From positions 1 to 64,000 of the forward strand of contig JAURVB010006088.1 in assembly GCA_033002965.1 (NCBI GenBank): DNA of 64,000 bases, written 5' to 3'. The notes under the pieces were generated by a model that was given only the letters and a program-made list of their open reading frames with translations, had not been told where the DNA came from and did no database searches. Of this stretch, positions 11,222 to 23,275 are shown piece by piece. Position 1 is the first letter of the stretch, and each line of letters begins with the position of its first letter. Origin of the DNA: Piper betle. Its lineage: Eukaryota > Streptophyta > Magnoliopsida > Piperales > Piperaceae. A program made the translations under genes and the position numbers.

Positions 11222-13801
11222 TATATAACCCCAGTTTTAGCTTAAAGTTTTACCTGCTTGTAGTTAGTCGGTTGGGACTAGTCTCAAGTCAGTTCGAGTG
11301 ACCTCGAGCCAGAAAAATTTTTAAGAATATGAGTATGAGGCCTAGTTGGTCGTATAAGCATGTTATGGAGGTTGAGTATGCCCGACATGCATATGATAGT
11401 TTCAGTTATGATACAGTAGAACATGAGTTATCAGTGTATACACAAGGTATATATATGATTTTTATGAGTTAGCCAGAATTTTAGGCCTAGATCTAGGCCA
11501 TTGCAGTGATAATATCCGTTTGGGATTTTCAGGGTATCTCATTTCATGAAGGGATTTCAGACAATCGGATTGTGTCCATGAGCCCAGCTCGATTGTGTTT
11601 AGGGTTTTGAGGCGTATTTACCCTTCTTGCCTTGATTCCAACCTATAGAGTCACTTCTAGGACTCAAGTCAATTTTGATTTTGGATGATCTTGATTCGAG
11701 CTTTCTGTCCATATGTAAATTGCATATACCCATAGGTCGTCCCACTAGGCCACGGGTTATTGGACGTCCAGATCATTTGACGTGGTAAGATCTGAGCCGT
11801 ACACTCAGCCTTATATTCACTGGTTGATTTCCATGGAGTTTCCACGATTTTGAAATTTTCCACCATTACGCCGCCGCCACTTCGGCTTGCCGTTGGCGAC
11901 TCTTTACCTCGCCTCTGGCCACACCATGGGTACAACCGTGACCATCTCGCGGCCGGCTGCCAGTCTGTACCCACCATCGCCATTGAAGCCGCCGTAGTAG
12001 CCACCGGCTGACGGTGCTTTCAATGTTGTTTTCCTTCCTCGCCGCCACCCTTTCGGGCCGTTGTCTGGTGACGACGAGCCACTTTCGACCGTCTTTTCGA
12101 TTGTTTTCGATAATTCGAGAACCCCTAAAATTAGTCTAGATGCATATTCACATGATTTTAGCATGATTTGATGATAATGATTATTTTTCTTATTTATTTA
12201 TTTATTTATTTATTTATTATTTATTTATTTATTTTTATTATATGTGTATCATATATGATGAATGTTTACATGATTATTTGATATTATTAATATTATATTT
12301 ACTTATGAATATTAGTCTTATTATGTTTATTAAATTGATATATATATTTATTTGTTTGTTATGTATATGTTATTATTTGTTTGTATTTAATTATGTATTC
12401 TTGTATTGTATAACTATGATATTATTAATATTCATTATTAATGAGTATTAACTATTTATTTATTTATTTATTGAATTATTATATATATATTTATTATTTA
12501 TTTATATGTTTACTAACACGAGTATATATTGATATTTACTTGTGTTTACCATGTATATTTATATAGTATAATTATATTATTATTTTATGATTAGAGTATT
12601 GTTTATGTTTATGTATTTATTATTTATCTAATTATCTATGAGTGTATTTTCATTTTATTTATTTATTATTTATTATTATTATGTCTCAATTTGTGTGCCA
12701 CATGTTTAGTTATAGGTTTGTTAGTATTGTTTTCTTTATTAGTGATGTATTGATGATATGAGCACACACCACGAGCATGCATCATATAGAGATGTTAGTA
12801 TTTTATTTAGTAGTGGGTTTCGATGTAGGTTTCAGAGTCCGAGCTCGTCAGTAGATGTGACGATACGCTTGGAGCTTGGACCACAGGTCCATAGGACTCT
12901 CCCTCTCTGCTTGACTCCTTGCGTGTCGAGTTTAATCGTGTTTTATACGTAGGACGGCATCAGCGGCATTTTATTGCATCCCTCTGATGTCAGGCCATTT
13001 AGCTGTGTTTTCTACGCATGTTTAATAAAATTACAAGGATGAGATCCCTTGTTGGTTTTCGAACTTAAGCTCTAGAAATGTATGATACAAGCCTCTTCCC
13101 TAAGCCTATTATATAAGTACGCACATTTTTACGGATTTCACGAATAAGAGAATGAGTGGTACGGAGATATGTATGGACCACACTAGTACTCCTTCAAACC
13201 CTGAGGTAGTGCGGTGTATGAGGGTACTGCGTAATGCAGCACATTTCCGGAATTTGTGGCACTAACTTAACTATTCCTTTTGCCACTCGAGTACCATGGC
13301 GGGTGATATGGAAGATGTGAGGGCGTAAGCGTTGTATGTATGAATATGATTATGAGCCGTGCATGCAAGCTAGCACTTGCTTAAGTATGTTTGCTTACCG
13401 CCCAGTGTGAGGCAATTTTGAAGTTTCATAAGTTTTCGTGGGTAATGGAATACCCATTTGCCAGTTTGTATTAGTTATTTTTCAGACCAGTAACATTTGT
13501 TACTAACGGTTTTCATATAATATATGTAGGTCTTGCAAATCTTGAGTCGACTTTGGTGGGAGGACTGATAAACGCTACACACACTTGAGCTCAGCGTAGT
13601 TATTTACTTTCTTACTTTTATTTATGTTTGATGTGTTTTGACGTGTATTTAATGGTGTCTTTCTATTCTCATGACACCAAGAAGGTTGTTTCGATCTATT
13701 TTATCGATCGAGTCATACCGACTAACAACTTTAAACATGACTCGACTCGATCACAACATTTCTAATTCGGTTCTTAAGTGAACCAAAATCAGGGCGTTAT
13801 A
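11222..13801 (+). repeat. B1 5' LTR
   Basis: It starts TATATAACCCC (the sister B2 has TGTAAATCCCC) and ends AATCAGGGCGTTAT. It contains a GC-rich island at about 11860-12090, a TTTA-repeat tract at 12188-12240, a long AT-rich stretch, and a branch-like TACTAAC (13501-13507) with ATATATGTAG|GT, whose AG is at 13528-13529. The ORFs in the GC-rich island are on the strand opposite to the LTR and are not conserved. Confidence 0.85.
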
Positions 13802-13802
13802 A

Positions 13803-13815
13803 TTTGGTATCACAG
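13803..13815 (+). other. B1 primer-binding site (degenerate)
   Basis: TTTGGTATCACAG lies two bases after the 5' LTR end. It matches the initiator tRNA-Met complement TGGTATCAGAG with one change. It identifies the upstream copy as the 5' LTR. Confidence 0.8.
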
Positions 13816-14469
13816 TCATGTCTTGGTCTATTGAGATGGAAGACTTTTGTTTTGAGCCAAGTGTGTGGAGCTGTCCTCAGCCAAGTCGATAGCTATTTTC
13901 TTTGGTGTATTTTTTTCTTACGATTTCAGATGGTGTGGTTAGTGAGACTTGAGCAATGCATGCTTAGGTGTTTGTCGATGATAGAGGACTTATGAGATGG
14001 ATATGAGATCATGGTTTAGTAGACACCAGCAGGGATCTCACTGGGATGTCGTGATAAGCTTAGAGACATGCCTTTCCTTTTATCGTGCAAGAAATTTGGA
14101 TGACGTAAGAGTGTCCACATGCTCAGTTGGCTGAGGTTGAGTTGAATGGTGACTGGGAGTACCTAGAATTTTGGTGACCACACTGGAGCACTTGCCTGTC
14201 TTTCACATGTCACTACATCAGTCCTTCCTTGGGACAAGGTGTATATTGTGAGACAGAGTTATAAGAGATAACACAAGTAGGGAGCTTAGAGTATGAATAT
14301 ATTCACATAGTTACATGACATATGAACATGGTCTATCGAGTGCCTTAAATAGATCCATTAGGCATGGTCCAAGGTCTACCTTGGAGAACTTGGACCTTTA
14401 GATAAATCCTTGTGGATGAAGGATGTGGTTATGACAGTGGAGCCACTAAGGTGCTTGGAGCACAATGGG
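13816..14469 (+). mobile_element. B1 internal region, left part
   Basis: About 650 bp between the B1 primer-binding site and the G2 insertion. The longest ORF is 63 codons (13804-13995) and no retroelement domain is recognised. It continues at about 20312 to the right of G2. Confidence 0.6.
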
Positions 14470-17227
14470 TGTAACAACCAGCCCAAACCGGCCTGGGTGT
14501 TACTTGAAATATAATTGATGTAAACATAACTTCAAGAACATGAATTCTAATCACGGCAATAAGTCTAGAATTTATAAATCATAAAAATAAACATGTTCTG
14601 ATAGCATGTGACAATGCATAAAATAAACTAACTCAAAGTCCCACAGTCTTGGACCGTTTCCCATAGCCACATTTATAACACAAGAGAATAAAAAGGAAGT
14701 CCAATTTATTATCAATTCACCAAACCTTGGTTGATAAAAGAAACACCAACCACACTTTTATTCTTCAGTCCAAAGCTATTCACCTGCGGAGGCAATTCCG
14801 CGTTAGTGATAAAACCACTAAGCCACATAATTAAATGAAACAAGTCAATATAATCCCTATTATCATTTCACAGAGACTTTTAGTTGTTATGAGCCTATGC
14901 CGAGCTCTTAATATGCTGGGAGGGGTGGCCACCCCATCCAGCTACCAATCCCATGCATGCGCACACACGCTACGTGGCCCACGGCCTGTAGTTACCGATA
15001 TTTGCCATTGACTCACCCTCTCGGTATCACAAGTGCATAATGAGCCTTCTTGCGCCACTGCGCCCTGTCACCCCTTTTGGCATGGGGGCAGGTGTTTAAT
15101 CTTTTAGGGGGTGCTGCCTTGTGCCGAATTGAGTCGACCCCGGTTGCGTTCCAGCGCATGGTGGTCAGATACTCAAGTCGACCAAGACTCCCACATAGTA
15201 ATTTTAAAGGGTGCGGCCCCGTGTCGGACTGAGTCAATTCCTTGACCCCGGTTGCACTCGGTGCATGGTGGTCGAATCTGGGCTCAGGCCGACCAGGGCT
15301 GCCAACAAGGGAAAATACAACATTTCAAATAATTATACGGACCTGGATAGTTCGTAAGTGAACTTGCAACCGTGACCAACGATCCTAATCTGAACGAGAA
15401 CATAAAATTATACATAAGTATAATTTTATTCGAGTAGAAATGCATGCAACTACATGACTAATATATATATCATTATTAGAATTTGCAACATAAAACATGA
15501 TGTTCAACAATATTAAATATTAAATTATTCATGTGACATAATTATTTAAATCCTACTGTACATTTTAAATTAATTATCTAAATTATAATTCACACTTAAC
15601 AAATGATAAAATAATTATCAACTTATAAACAAATATTTAATTACTATTATTAGTATATTTTCCTTCGGTTATAATTTTTAATCGCTATCATTATTCATAG
15701 CAATTTAATTAATTAAGTTGTTCGATTAAATTATTTAAAATAATTTGTATTATTCTAATTCAAAGATATTACTAATACAATTATTTTAAATTATTCAACT
15801 CAATAAAGTTTCGAACTTTATTTATTTTCATTATGCTATTTAGGTTCAATGCTTGTGATTTTTACATGATTATAGTTTAATAACCCATTTTCTACCTTAT
15901 TAACTCGTTATTAAAATAATCACTTTATTTACCTAATATTAAATTTAATATGATAAAGGTGAAATTCTTTATTTTATTAATTACTTATAACCATCCGATT
16001 TAAAATTAATCACTTGTAGTACGCCGATTAATTATCGACCGTTTATCATTACCGTATTTTTTATTACTTATGGTGATTTCGTACAATAATTAATTAGTTT
16101 AGCAACTTTAACCCATAACCCATTAGAATAATTATTTTTAAAGATTTATTATGAGTTAGTATTATTTTTAAGTCGAGCCGGTGTCAAGTCAACCATTATT
16201 TACAGAGTCTGCCACCTCTTCTTCTTCATCTTCCCACGACGTCTTACTCTGCTCCTACCTTCTGCTTTGCACCAAATACCATGCATGTTGTCTGCTTCTT
16301 CAGCCCACAACTGGATCATGTCCGTCACTAACTGCTTCGCCTTGCCTATCCATCAAATGGAAGCATAAAGCTCGTGCTATCAACAACTATCCATGTCAAA
16401 CTCTATTCTGCACCAGGATGCACGACGCCTGGCCAGCAGCACCGTTGGACAGCAGTGAACTCCGTTGGCCAGCAACACCACTGGGAACGCTCCCCTTCTC
16501 CGCGCACGACAACCCAATGTCAAGGCCAAACGCGGTGAGCATGCACGACGTGAGCCTTGGCCGGCAAACTGGCATGGATGTCTGGAATCGCCTCACAGCA
16601 TTGTCCATTATCCCCATCCTTGAAATTCCGCCCACTAACAGGTGCAATTCTGCCACCCACCAGAAGCCAGGGACATGGCGAGCCATCCCTTCGACCCAGA
16701 ATCCAGAGAGGACTCGTCAGGGGTGTGAGGGGATGCCTTGCAAACTTGGTTTACAGTCGCCCATCTTGCCAACATTTCAGAACTCGTCGGCCATGGCAGA
16801 ATTTCAGTTTCAGTTTAGTTTTCTTTCTTATTGATTGACTTAAGACTTTAATTCTCATGATTATCAAGCTTATTATCAATTAAAGAAATATGAATGCATG
16901 AAAATTAAGAATAGGGAGATAGGAAGAATACCCAAGCAAGGAGGAAGAAGCTGGCACCGGTAAGGAAGAGGAGAAGAAAATGAGAATGAAGGCGGCTAGG
17001 GTGAGGATGACACCCCCTCATAAAATAAAATGAAAATGACGGCTAGGGTATGGGAAAACACCCTAACACTCGTATTTCATTTAACCGGGTAACCGGGTAA
17101 ATAATAAAATATAATAATTAACCGGGTAGAGAATATAATATAATTAATAATATTAATTCTCCAATGTTCGATCCTTGCCTGGACCGCAGTCAAATATATT
17201 ATATATTTATTTTTCACAGTCTTTACA
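14470..17227 (-). repeat. G2 3' LTR
   Basis: The LTR is 2758 bp and in minus sense starts TGTAAAGACTGTG and ends GGTTGTTACA. It pairs with the G1 LTR. A GC-richer stretch lies at about 16220-16800. A 3' splice-site-like CACTAAC...CTCCGCAG|GTGAA has its AG at 14785-14784. A donor-like TTGG|GTATTC is at 16932/16931, which would give a 2.15 kb interval, but it is weaker than the donors in A and C. The 217-codon ORF on the plus strand at 16181-16834 is antisense to the LTR and is not a gene. Confidence 0.85.
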
Positions 17228-17234
17228 ATCTCCT

Positions 17235-19300
17235 CAACTTGGAAATATTTCGTCCCTGAAATATCATAACATGCAACAGAACAATCATGATTAATTATTT
17301 CTTCAGTATCGTTCATGGGGATAAAGTGAGCTACATTAGTTAGCCGGTCCACAACCACCCATATGGAGTCAAGCTTCTTCTGAGTCCTTGGGAGCTTTGT
17401 AATAAAATCGCATGTGACACACTCCCATTTCCAAGTTGGTATTTCTAAAGGTTGCAATAGTCCTCCAGGTCGTTGATGTTGGGCTTTGATCTGTTGGCAA
17501 GTCTTACACTTGGAGTATCCAACATCCATCTTCATCCCAATCCACCAGTAGGTTCACTTTAAATCCTGATACATTTTAGTAACTCCAGGGTGTATCGAGA
17601 ACTTTGAGCGATGAGCCTCCTCCAAGATATTCCGCCTTAGTGCATCATCCTTGGGTACACACAACCTTCCTCTAAATCTGATCACACTATTGGAATCAGC
17701 TACAATGTCAGGAGTCTTGTCCAACATTTCATTCAGCTCCTCATCACCCATTTGTGCTAGCTTAACACGATCAACTAAATCATTGGAAATAACCAAATTT
17801 GCCAGTAATCCTGTTAGTTGCTCCACAGGGTTGATAGCCACCACTTCTACTGACATGGCCCAAAGTCTAGCTAGCTGCTGACTTTTGTCCACCTTGCCCT
17901 TCCGACTCAACGTGTCTGCTACCACATTCACTTTCCCTGGATGGTATAAGATTTGGAAGTCGTAGTCCTTCAAATACTCTATCCACCGCCTCTATCGAAG
18001 GTTAAGGTCATTCTGGGTGAAGATATACTTCAAACTCTGGTGGTCAGTGAAGACTTCGAACTGGGCTCCATACAAGTAGTGTCTCCAAATCTTCAGAGCA
18101 AAAACCACTGCTGCCAGTTCCAAGTCATGGGTTGCATAATTTTGCTCATGAATCTTCAATTGACGAGAGGCATAGGCCACCACTTTACCTCCCTGCATAA
18201 GGACACATCCTAAACCCAACAGGGACGCATCACTGAAGACTACGAATCCTTCATTACCATTTGGCAGTGTCAAGACTGGAGCAGTTGTTAGACTCTTCTT
18301 TAGAGACTGGAAACTCTCCTCACACTTACTACTCCATTCGAACTTGACTCCCTTCCTTGTGAGTTTGGTCATCGGCGATGCTACTAAGGAGAAGTCTTTA
18401 ATGAATTTCTTGTAGTAACCCGCTAAACCAAGAAAGCTTCTGATGTCAGTGACTGACTTGGGTTGTGGCCAATCAGTGACTGCTTTCACTTTTGATGGAT
18501 CCACTGCAACTCCGGCCTTTGAGATAATATGACCAAGGAAGTTTACCTCCTTCAACCAGAAGTCACACTTTGAGAACTTGGCGAATAGTTGATTTTCTCT
18601 CAGAACTTGAAGAGTAATGGATAGGTGCTTCACATGCTCTTCTTCATTATTTGAATAGACCAGAATGTCGTCCACAAACACGATAATAAACTTGTCCAAG
18701 TATGCATGAAATACTGTGTTCATGAGTAACATAAAGGCCGCTGGTGCATTTAGTTAAACCAAAAGGCATGACCAGAAACTCATAATGTCCATATCGAGTT
18801 CGGAAAGCCATTTTCTGTATATCTGACTCCTTTACTCGCAACTGGTGATAACCAGACCGCAAGTCTATCTTAGAAAATACTCCAGCTATTTTTAGCTGAT
18901 CAAACAAGTCATCAATCCTCGGTAAGGGGTACCGATTCTTGACTGTCACTTGATTGAGTTGTCGATAGTCAATACACAGCTGAAGTGATCCATCTTTCTT
19001 CTTCACAAAAAGAACAGGGGCTCCCCAGGGTGAAGTACTTGGTCGGATGAAACCTACCTGCAACAACTCTTCTAGTTGTCTCTTTAACTCCTTGAGTTCT
19101 GCTGGAGCCATGTGGTATGGTGCTTTAGAAATTGGTGTTACACTAGGTGCTAGGTCAATGGCGAACTCCACTACCCGCTTAGGAGGTAAGCCTGGAAGTT
19201 CGTCTAGGAATACATTGGGAAACTCTGCTACCACTGGAATCATGGACAACTCTTTGGGTTTTGAATCAGAGTCAACTGAGTTAGCCAAAAGGCTTTACAA
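17235..19300 (-). pseudogene. G2 pol: reverse transcriptase, RNase H and start of integrase
   Basis: Order on the minus strand: the end of the linker before reverse transcriptase ([14 protein letters not shown], about 19170); reverse transcriptase ([32 protein letters not shown]); the catalytic FVDDILVYS at about 18660; the connection [12 protein letters not shown]; RNase H with [18 protein letters not shown] and the TDHQSL motif (about 18250-18010); and the integrase zinc-binding end HPGVTKMY with CKTCQQIK. The integrase core stops after VVDRLTNVAHFIP, so its second and third catalytic acids are missing. One extra base after MPFGLT breaks the frame near 18750. In-frame stops lie near 17999 and 17560. 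The protein would copy retroelement RNA into DNA; this copy cannot. Confidence 0.9.
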
Positions 19301-19451
19301 CCCTCACCAAACAACTCTACGTCGATGGAATGTGGTTTTTCCATGGATTTCCACCAGTAAGATGCTTCTTCTTGAAGCATGCATGTTGCCAACCTCACTT
19401 GATGGTGGTGGGGCACAGACAGAGCCCTAAACGCTTTTTGGTAATGTCTAT

Positions 19452-19880
19452 CTAGCTCTCTGCCTTTATTGGATCGATCCCTCCAATAAATACCTCAGCC
19501 CCATTCTTCCTGAACTTTTCCACAGTGTAACGGTCACTATCATCAACAACTGGCGGCAACACTTGTCGGACTACCAGTGGCATTGGGTTTGGACGCTCCC
19601 CTAGCTCGCCCGAGTTTACTAACCTTGCCCGCCCTTGGGCACTTCCCTGACCACTATCCGGGGTGATTCTGGGACCCACTGCTAAGTTTGAGGCTCCATT
19701 CCCTGCTACCACTCCCGGTAACCGCTGAACGGTATTCTGAACCACAGAATTTGTATTTTCTGAAGCCTGCGCCAGTCCCTGCGTGACTGTCAGGATCTGG
19801 GCCAATACATTCTCTATGTTTGAATTTGATGGAGTAGATTGGTTTGTCTGTCTACGAGTGCCTGCCATTTGAAATGTCAA
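19452..19880 (-). pseudogene. G2 gag N-terminal fragment
   Basis: An open frame of 142 codons starts MTFQMAGTRRQTNQS. It contains LAQILTVTQGLAQASENTN and ends in FRKNGAEVFIGGIDPIKAES, the start of the Ty3 gag domain. The next bases still resemble gag in another frame (as far as about 19340) and then join the linker just before reverse transcriptase. The zinc knuckle and protease are therefore deleted, as in G1 but with a different breakpoint. The second methionine (MAGTRR) may be the original start, since that form is common at gypsy gag starts. Confidence 0.8.
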
Positions 19881-20311
19881 AAATTTATTCCTACTGTGTT
19901 GTGTTTTGAATTAACAAATTCATTCGCTAATAAACCTACGTCATAACTGAAAGAGAATATATTAATGAAGCATGATGGGAAATGGTCTGAGACTATGGAA
20001 CGGTTATTTTATATATTGTCATATGGTATCAGGATATGCTTTATTTTTCTATGATTTATAAATTCTAGACTTATTTGCTGTATTATAAATCATGTTCTAG
20101 AATGTTATTGTTACATCAATTATATCAGAGCAAGGTTTCCCACTAGTTCACAAAGTATGAATCAAATACCTTGTTGAAAAGTCCAATAATTATCTTTTTC
20201 CATTGTGTTGTGTTTTGAATTAACAAATTCATTCTCTAATAAACCAACGTCATAATTGGAAGAGAACATATTAATGAATCATGATGGGAAATGGTTCAAG
20301 ATTGTGGGATC
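19881..20311. repeat. Rearranged G2 leader with inverted LTR piece and direct duplication
   Basis: A leader segment (TGTGTTGTGTTTTGAATTAA) occurs at 19895 and again at 20204, and the repeat runs for about 110 bp each time at an offset of 309 bp. Between them, 19975-20112 matches the G LTR near its end (compare 2790-2955), but in the orientation opposite to the G2 body. It is followed by ATCAGAGC, as in a primer-binding site. This is not a standard 5' LTR. Confidence 0.6.
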
Positions 20312-22049
20312 TGAGTAGGATCAGGCTTCAGCATGTTTAGGATGATTAGGATCAGGCTTCAGCATCTGAGTAGCACGACCGCCATCCGGGATGCACAACC
20401 ACAGTACGAGTTGCCCAACCACCGATCGTGATACATTACCACCCACCAAATGCACACTACTACCATCAATGATGCACAACCACCGTCCTTATATTGCACT
20501 ACTCCCGATTGAGTGGAGCACTTATTGTGGATGTAAGGGCCAAGTAGTTACCTCACCCTTTAGGAGGACAACTACTTGAGGATGTTCCTAGCTTACATAG
20601 AGACCACATATCATAATTTCGAAGTAGAGTTGGGTCAAAGATTGAGGACAAGATGTAATTATGTTAACACATCCGAGCAGAGGAAAGTTAGGTGCACTAG
20701 AATTATTTGGATGTGATGGCACATGATTGACTTCACCAGCCATCTTGCATACCATCGCCTTGACCTGACATCCTTGGGATGTGCATTGAAAGATAGTGTT
20801 AGTGATAGTTTTATGGAGATCATCAGACAGTGTTAGTGAGTCTTCTAGAGATGTATATGGATAGAGTACAAGAACATGATAGTATGATATCCAGATAGGA
20901 TGACCATAGTGGTCTGATTGTTTAGTAAGCGTAACAGCATACATGTGACCCACAGCCAGGGTTCTACAGATCAGATGGTTAGCAAATGATCAAATATGCG
21001 GTTTAGCGAAGGAGCGTCCATTAGGGAGGCAGTGTTTTCCTTGTGCTTCGCTAGCACGATTAGGTCCTTACCTTGAGACACGATTTAGCCTTTACCCTGA
21101 GTATAGGAGGTACCTTTGTAGTACTGTATAGGACTTATAGTGCAGGTAGCCGATGAGAGACCAGTTTGGAGGAGACAAATACACCCAAGCTTGGGAGTGA
21201 CATAGACGAAGATTTCAGTCAGACCGGATCATGTTGACTAGATAGAGGGACATCAGTGTATGCTCATCTTGACTTACAGCTTTGCTTGAGAGTCTACCAC
21301 AACGGTAGTAGTCATGTGAGTCAAGATTAATGCTACAAATCGGTATGGGACGGTAGGTCACATACCACTGAAGAACGGACGAGACACATGTCAAACATCA
21401 CTATGAGTCCCCGTAGACTCGATGAGAGATAGTGGCTCTTTGTGTCATTTGAACCCCAGTCATTTAGAAGTGCGTGACTAGTACGGTATCGAGAAACACG
21501 TGCCTACTGTTAGTTGATTAAACTAGAGCCACTTAGGAGCCGTCTCTTAGACTCGTCATTGATTAGCTATTCCATAGGCTTGCCACCTATGGCGGAGTTT
21601 AATCATGAGCGATCTTAGAGACATGTCCATGGACCTACCCATATGTTTGAGCCACCCAATATCATATATAGAATTGCAGTACCCCATTGTGTTTCAGACG
21701 GAGATCTTCACATCACCACAGATAGAGTGATATACATACCTAGTATAATTTCTCAGCTTATTGTACTCTCCCATAACACTTGATGTCAAACCATGTGAGG
21801 ATGAGACACCTAGTTAGAGTCTAGAGGAGTGAGACCAATTTTTCATGAGAGATCCAGTCTCTTTCTATGTGACCAGATTTATCAGATAGAGTCAACCTTT
21901 CCCCTGAGTATTTTCACATTCACCTATCTAGATATACTAGTCCTACCATCAATTTACTAGATGGTTGAGATGAGCACACATTGACCAGTGCAAGTGCCAC
22001 AAACCAGATGCAGACTCCATAGTTCCATGCAGAGTATGCTTTCATTATT
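20312..22049 (+). mobile_element. B1 internal region, right part
   Basis: This 1.7 kb runs between the G2 insertion and the truncated 3' LTR. There is no ORF above 121 codons and no recognisable gag or pol motif. It includes the 20-bp repeat array at 20363-20502. The sequence before the 3' LTR lacks a polypurine tract because the LTR start is deleted. Confidence 0.6.
20363..20502 (+). repeat. 20-bp period array, ~7 degenerate units
   Basis: Units start every 20 bp from 20363. The first, CATCTGAGTAGCACGACCGC, closely matches the element A unit CAACTGAGTAGCACAACCAC. Later units are more diverged but keep the CCAC/CTAC ending. It supports common descent of the A and B internal regions. Confidence 0.75.
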
Positions 22050-23270
22050 ATATATTAAAATTATATTATTATTTTATGATTAGAGTATTGTTTATGTTTA
22101 TGTATTTATTATTTATCTAATTATCTATCAATGCATTTTCTTCTTTTATTTATTATTTATTATTATTATGACTCAATTTGTGTGCCACATGTTTAGTTAT
22201 AGGTTTGTTAGTATTGTTTTCTTTATTGTGATGTATTGATGATATGAGCACACACCACGGGCATGCATCATATAGAGATGTAACATATTTTATTTAGCAC
22301 TGGGTTTCGATATAGGTTACAGAATCCGAGCTCGTAATAGATGTGACGATGTGCTTGGAGCTTGGACCACATGTCTGTAGGACTCTCCCTCTCTGCTTGA
22401 CTCCTTGTGTGTTGAGTTTAATCATGTTTTATATGTAGGATGGCATCGGTGGCATTTTATTATATTCTTTTGATGTCAGGTCATTTAGCTGTGTTTTATA
22501 CGCATGTTTAATAAAATTATAAGGATGAGATCCCTTGTTGGTTTTATACAAGTATGATATAAGCCTCTTCCCTAAGCCTATTATATAAGTGTGCGCATTT
22601 TTTGGATTTCACGAATAAGAGAATGAGTGGTACAGAGATATATATGGGTCACACTAGTACTCCTTCAAACCATGAGGTTGTGCAGTGTATGATGGTACTA
22701 TGTAATGCAACACATTTTTATAATTTGTGGCACTAACTTAACTATTCCTTTTGCCACTCGAGTACCATGGCGGGTGATATGGAAGATGTGAGGGCGTAAG
22801 CATTGTATGTGTGAATATGATTATGAGCCACGTATGCGAGCTAGCACTTGCTTAAGTATGTTTTCTTACCGCCCAGTGTGAGGCAAATCTTGAATTTTCG
22901 TAAGTTTTCGTGGGTAATGGAATACCCATATGCCAGTTTTATTAGTTATTTTTCGGACCAATAACATTTGTTATTGATGGTTTTCATATAATATATGTAG
23001 GTATTGTAAATCCTGTGTCGACTTTGGTGGGAGGACAGATAAAAGCTACACACACTTAAGCTTAGCGCAGTTATTTACTTTCTTACTTTTATTTATATTT
23101 GATGTGTTTTGATAGGTATTTAACGGTGTCTTCCATTCTCATGACACCAAGAAGGTTGTTTCGATCTATTTTATCGATTGAGTCATACCGACTGACAACT
23201 TTAAACATGACTCGACTCGATCACAACATTTCGGATTCAGTTCTTAAGTGAACCGAAATCAGGGTGTTAC
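22050..23270 (+). repeat. B1 3' LTR, lacking its 5' half
   Basis: It matches 12565-13800 and ends AATCAGGGTGTTAC, directly followed by the TSD CTAGC. The acceptor-like ATATATGTAG|GT is kept, with its AG at 22999-23000. The deletion removed the GC-rich island and the TTTA tract. Confidence 0.85.
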
Positions 23271-23275
23271 CTAGC

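Larger units (their letters stand above)
14470..20311 (-). mobile_element. G2: defective Ty3/gypsy retrotransposon nested in B1
   Basis: On the minus strand, gag (19880-19452) and pol (19300-17235) are followed by a purine tract (TTGAGGAGAT) and a 3' LTR from 17227 down to 14470 (TGTAA...TTACA). The gag C-terminus, protease and most of integrase are deleted, and pol carries frameshifts and stops. No normal 5' LTR is present. Beyond the gag leader lie an inverted LTR fragment (about 19975-20112) and a second copy of the leader (about 20204-20311). The left flank is ATGGG (14465-14469). No matching TSD was found on the rearranged right side, so that boundary is approximate. Confidence 0.8.
11222..23270 (+). 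mobile_element. B1: LTR retrotransposon in the element A 5' LTR, carrying nested G2
   Basis: It is bounded by a perfect 5-bp TSD, CTAGC, at 11217-11221 and 23271-23275. The 5' LTR is 11222-13801, with a primer-binding site at 13803 and a 3' LTR lacking its 5' half at about 22050-23270. The two LTRs share long near-identical stretches, for example 12565-13800 against 22050-23270. The internal region is split by G2 (14470 to about 20311). What remains, about 2.4 kb, shows no gag or pol. With G2 removed the element would be about 6.2 kb. It is probably non-autonomous, and shares a distinctive 20-bp repeat with element A. Confidence 0.85.

Noticed and set aside
16181..16834. 217-codon plus-strand ORF
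   Set aside because: It is antisense to the G2 LTR, and the matching G1 region does not keep the frame.
20588..20953. 121-codon minus-strand ORF in the B1 interior
   Set aside because: No recognisable motif, antisense to the element and in decayed noncoding sequence.
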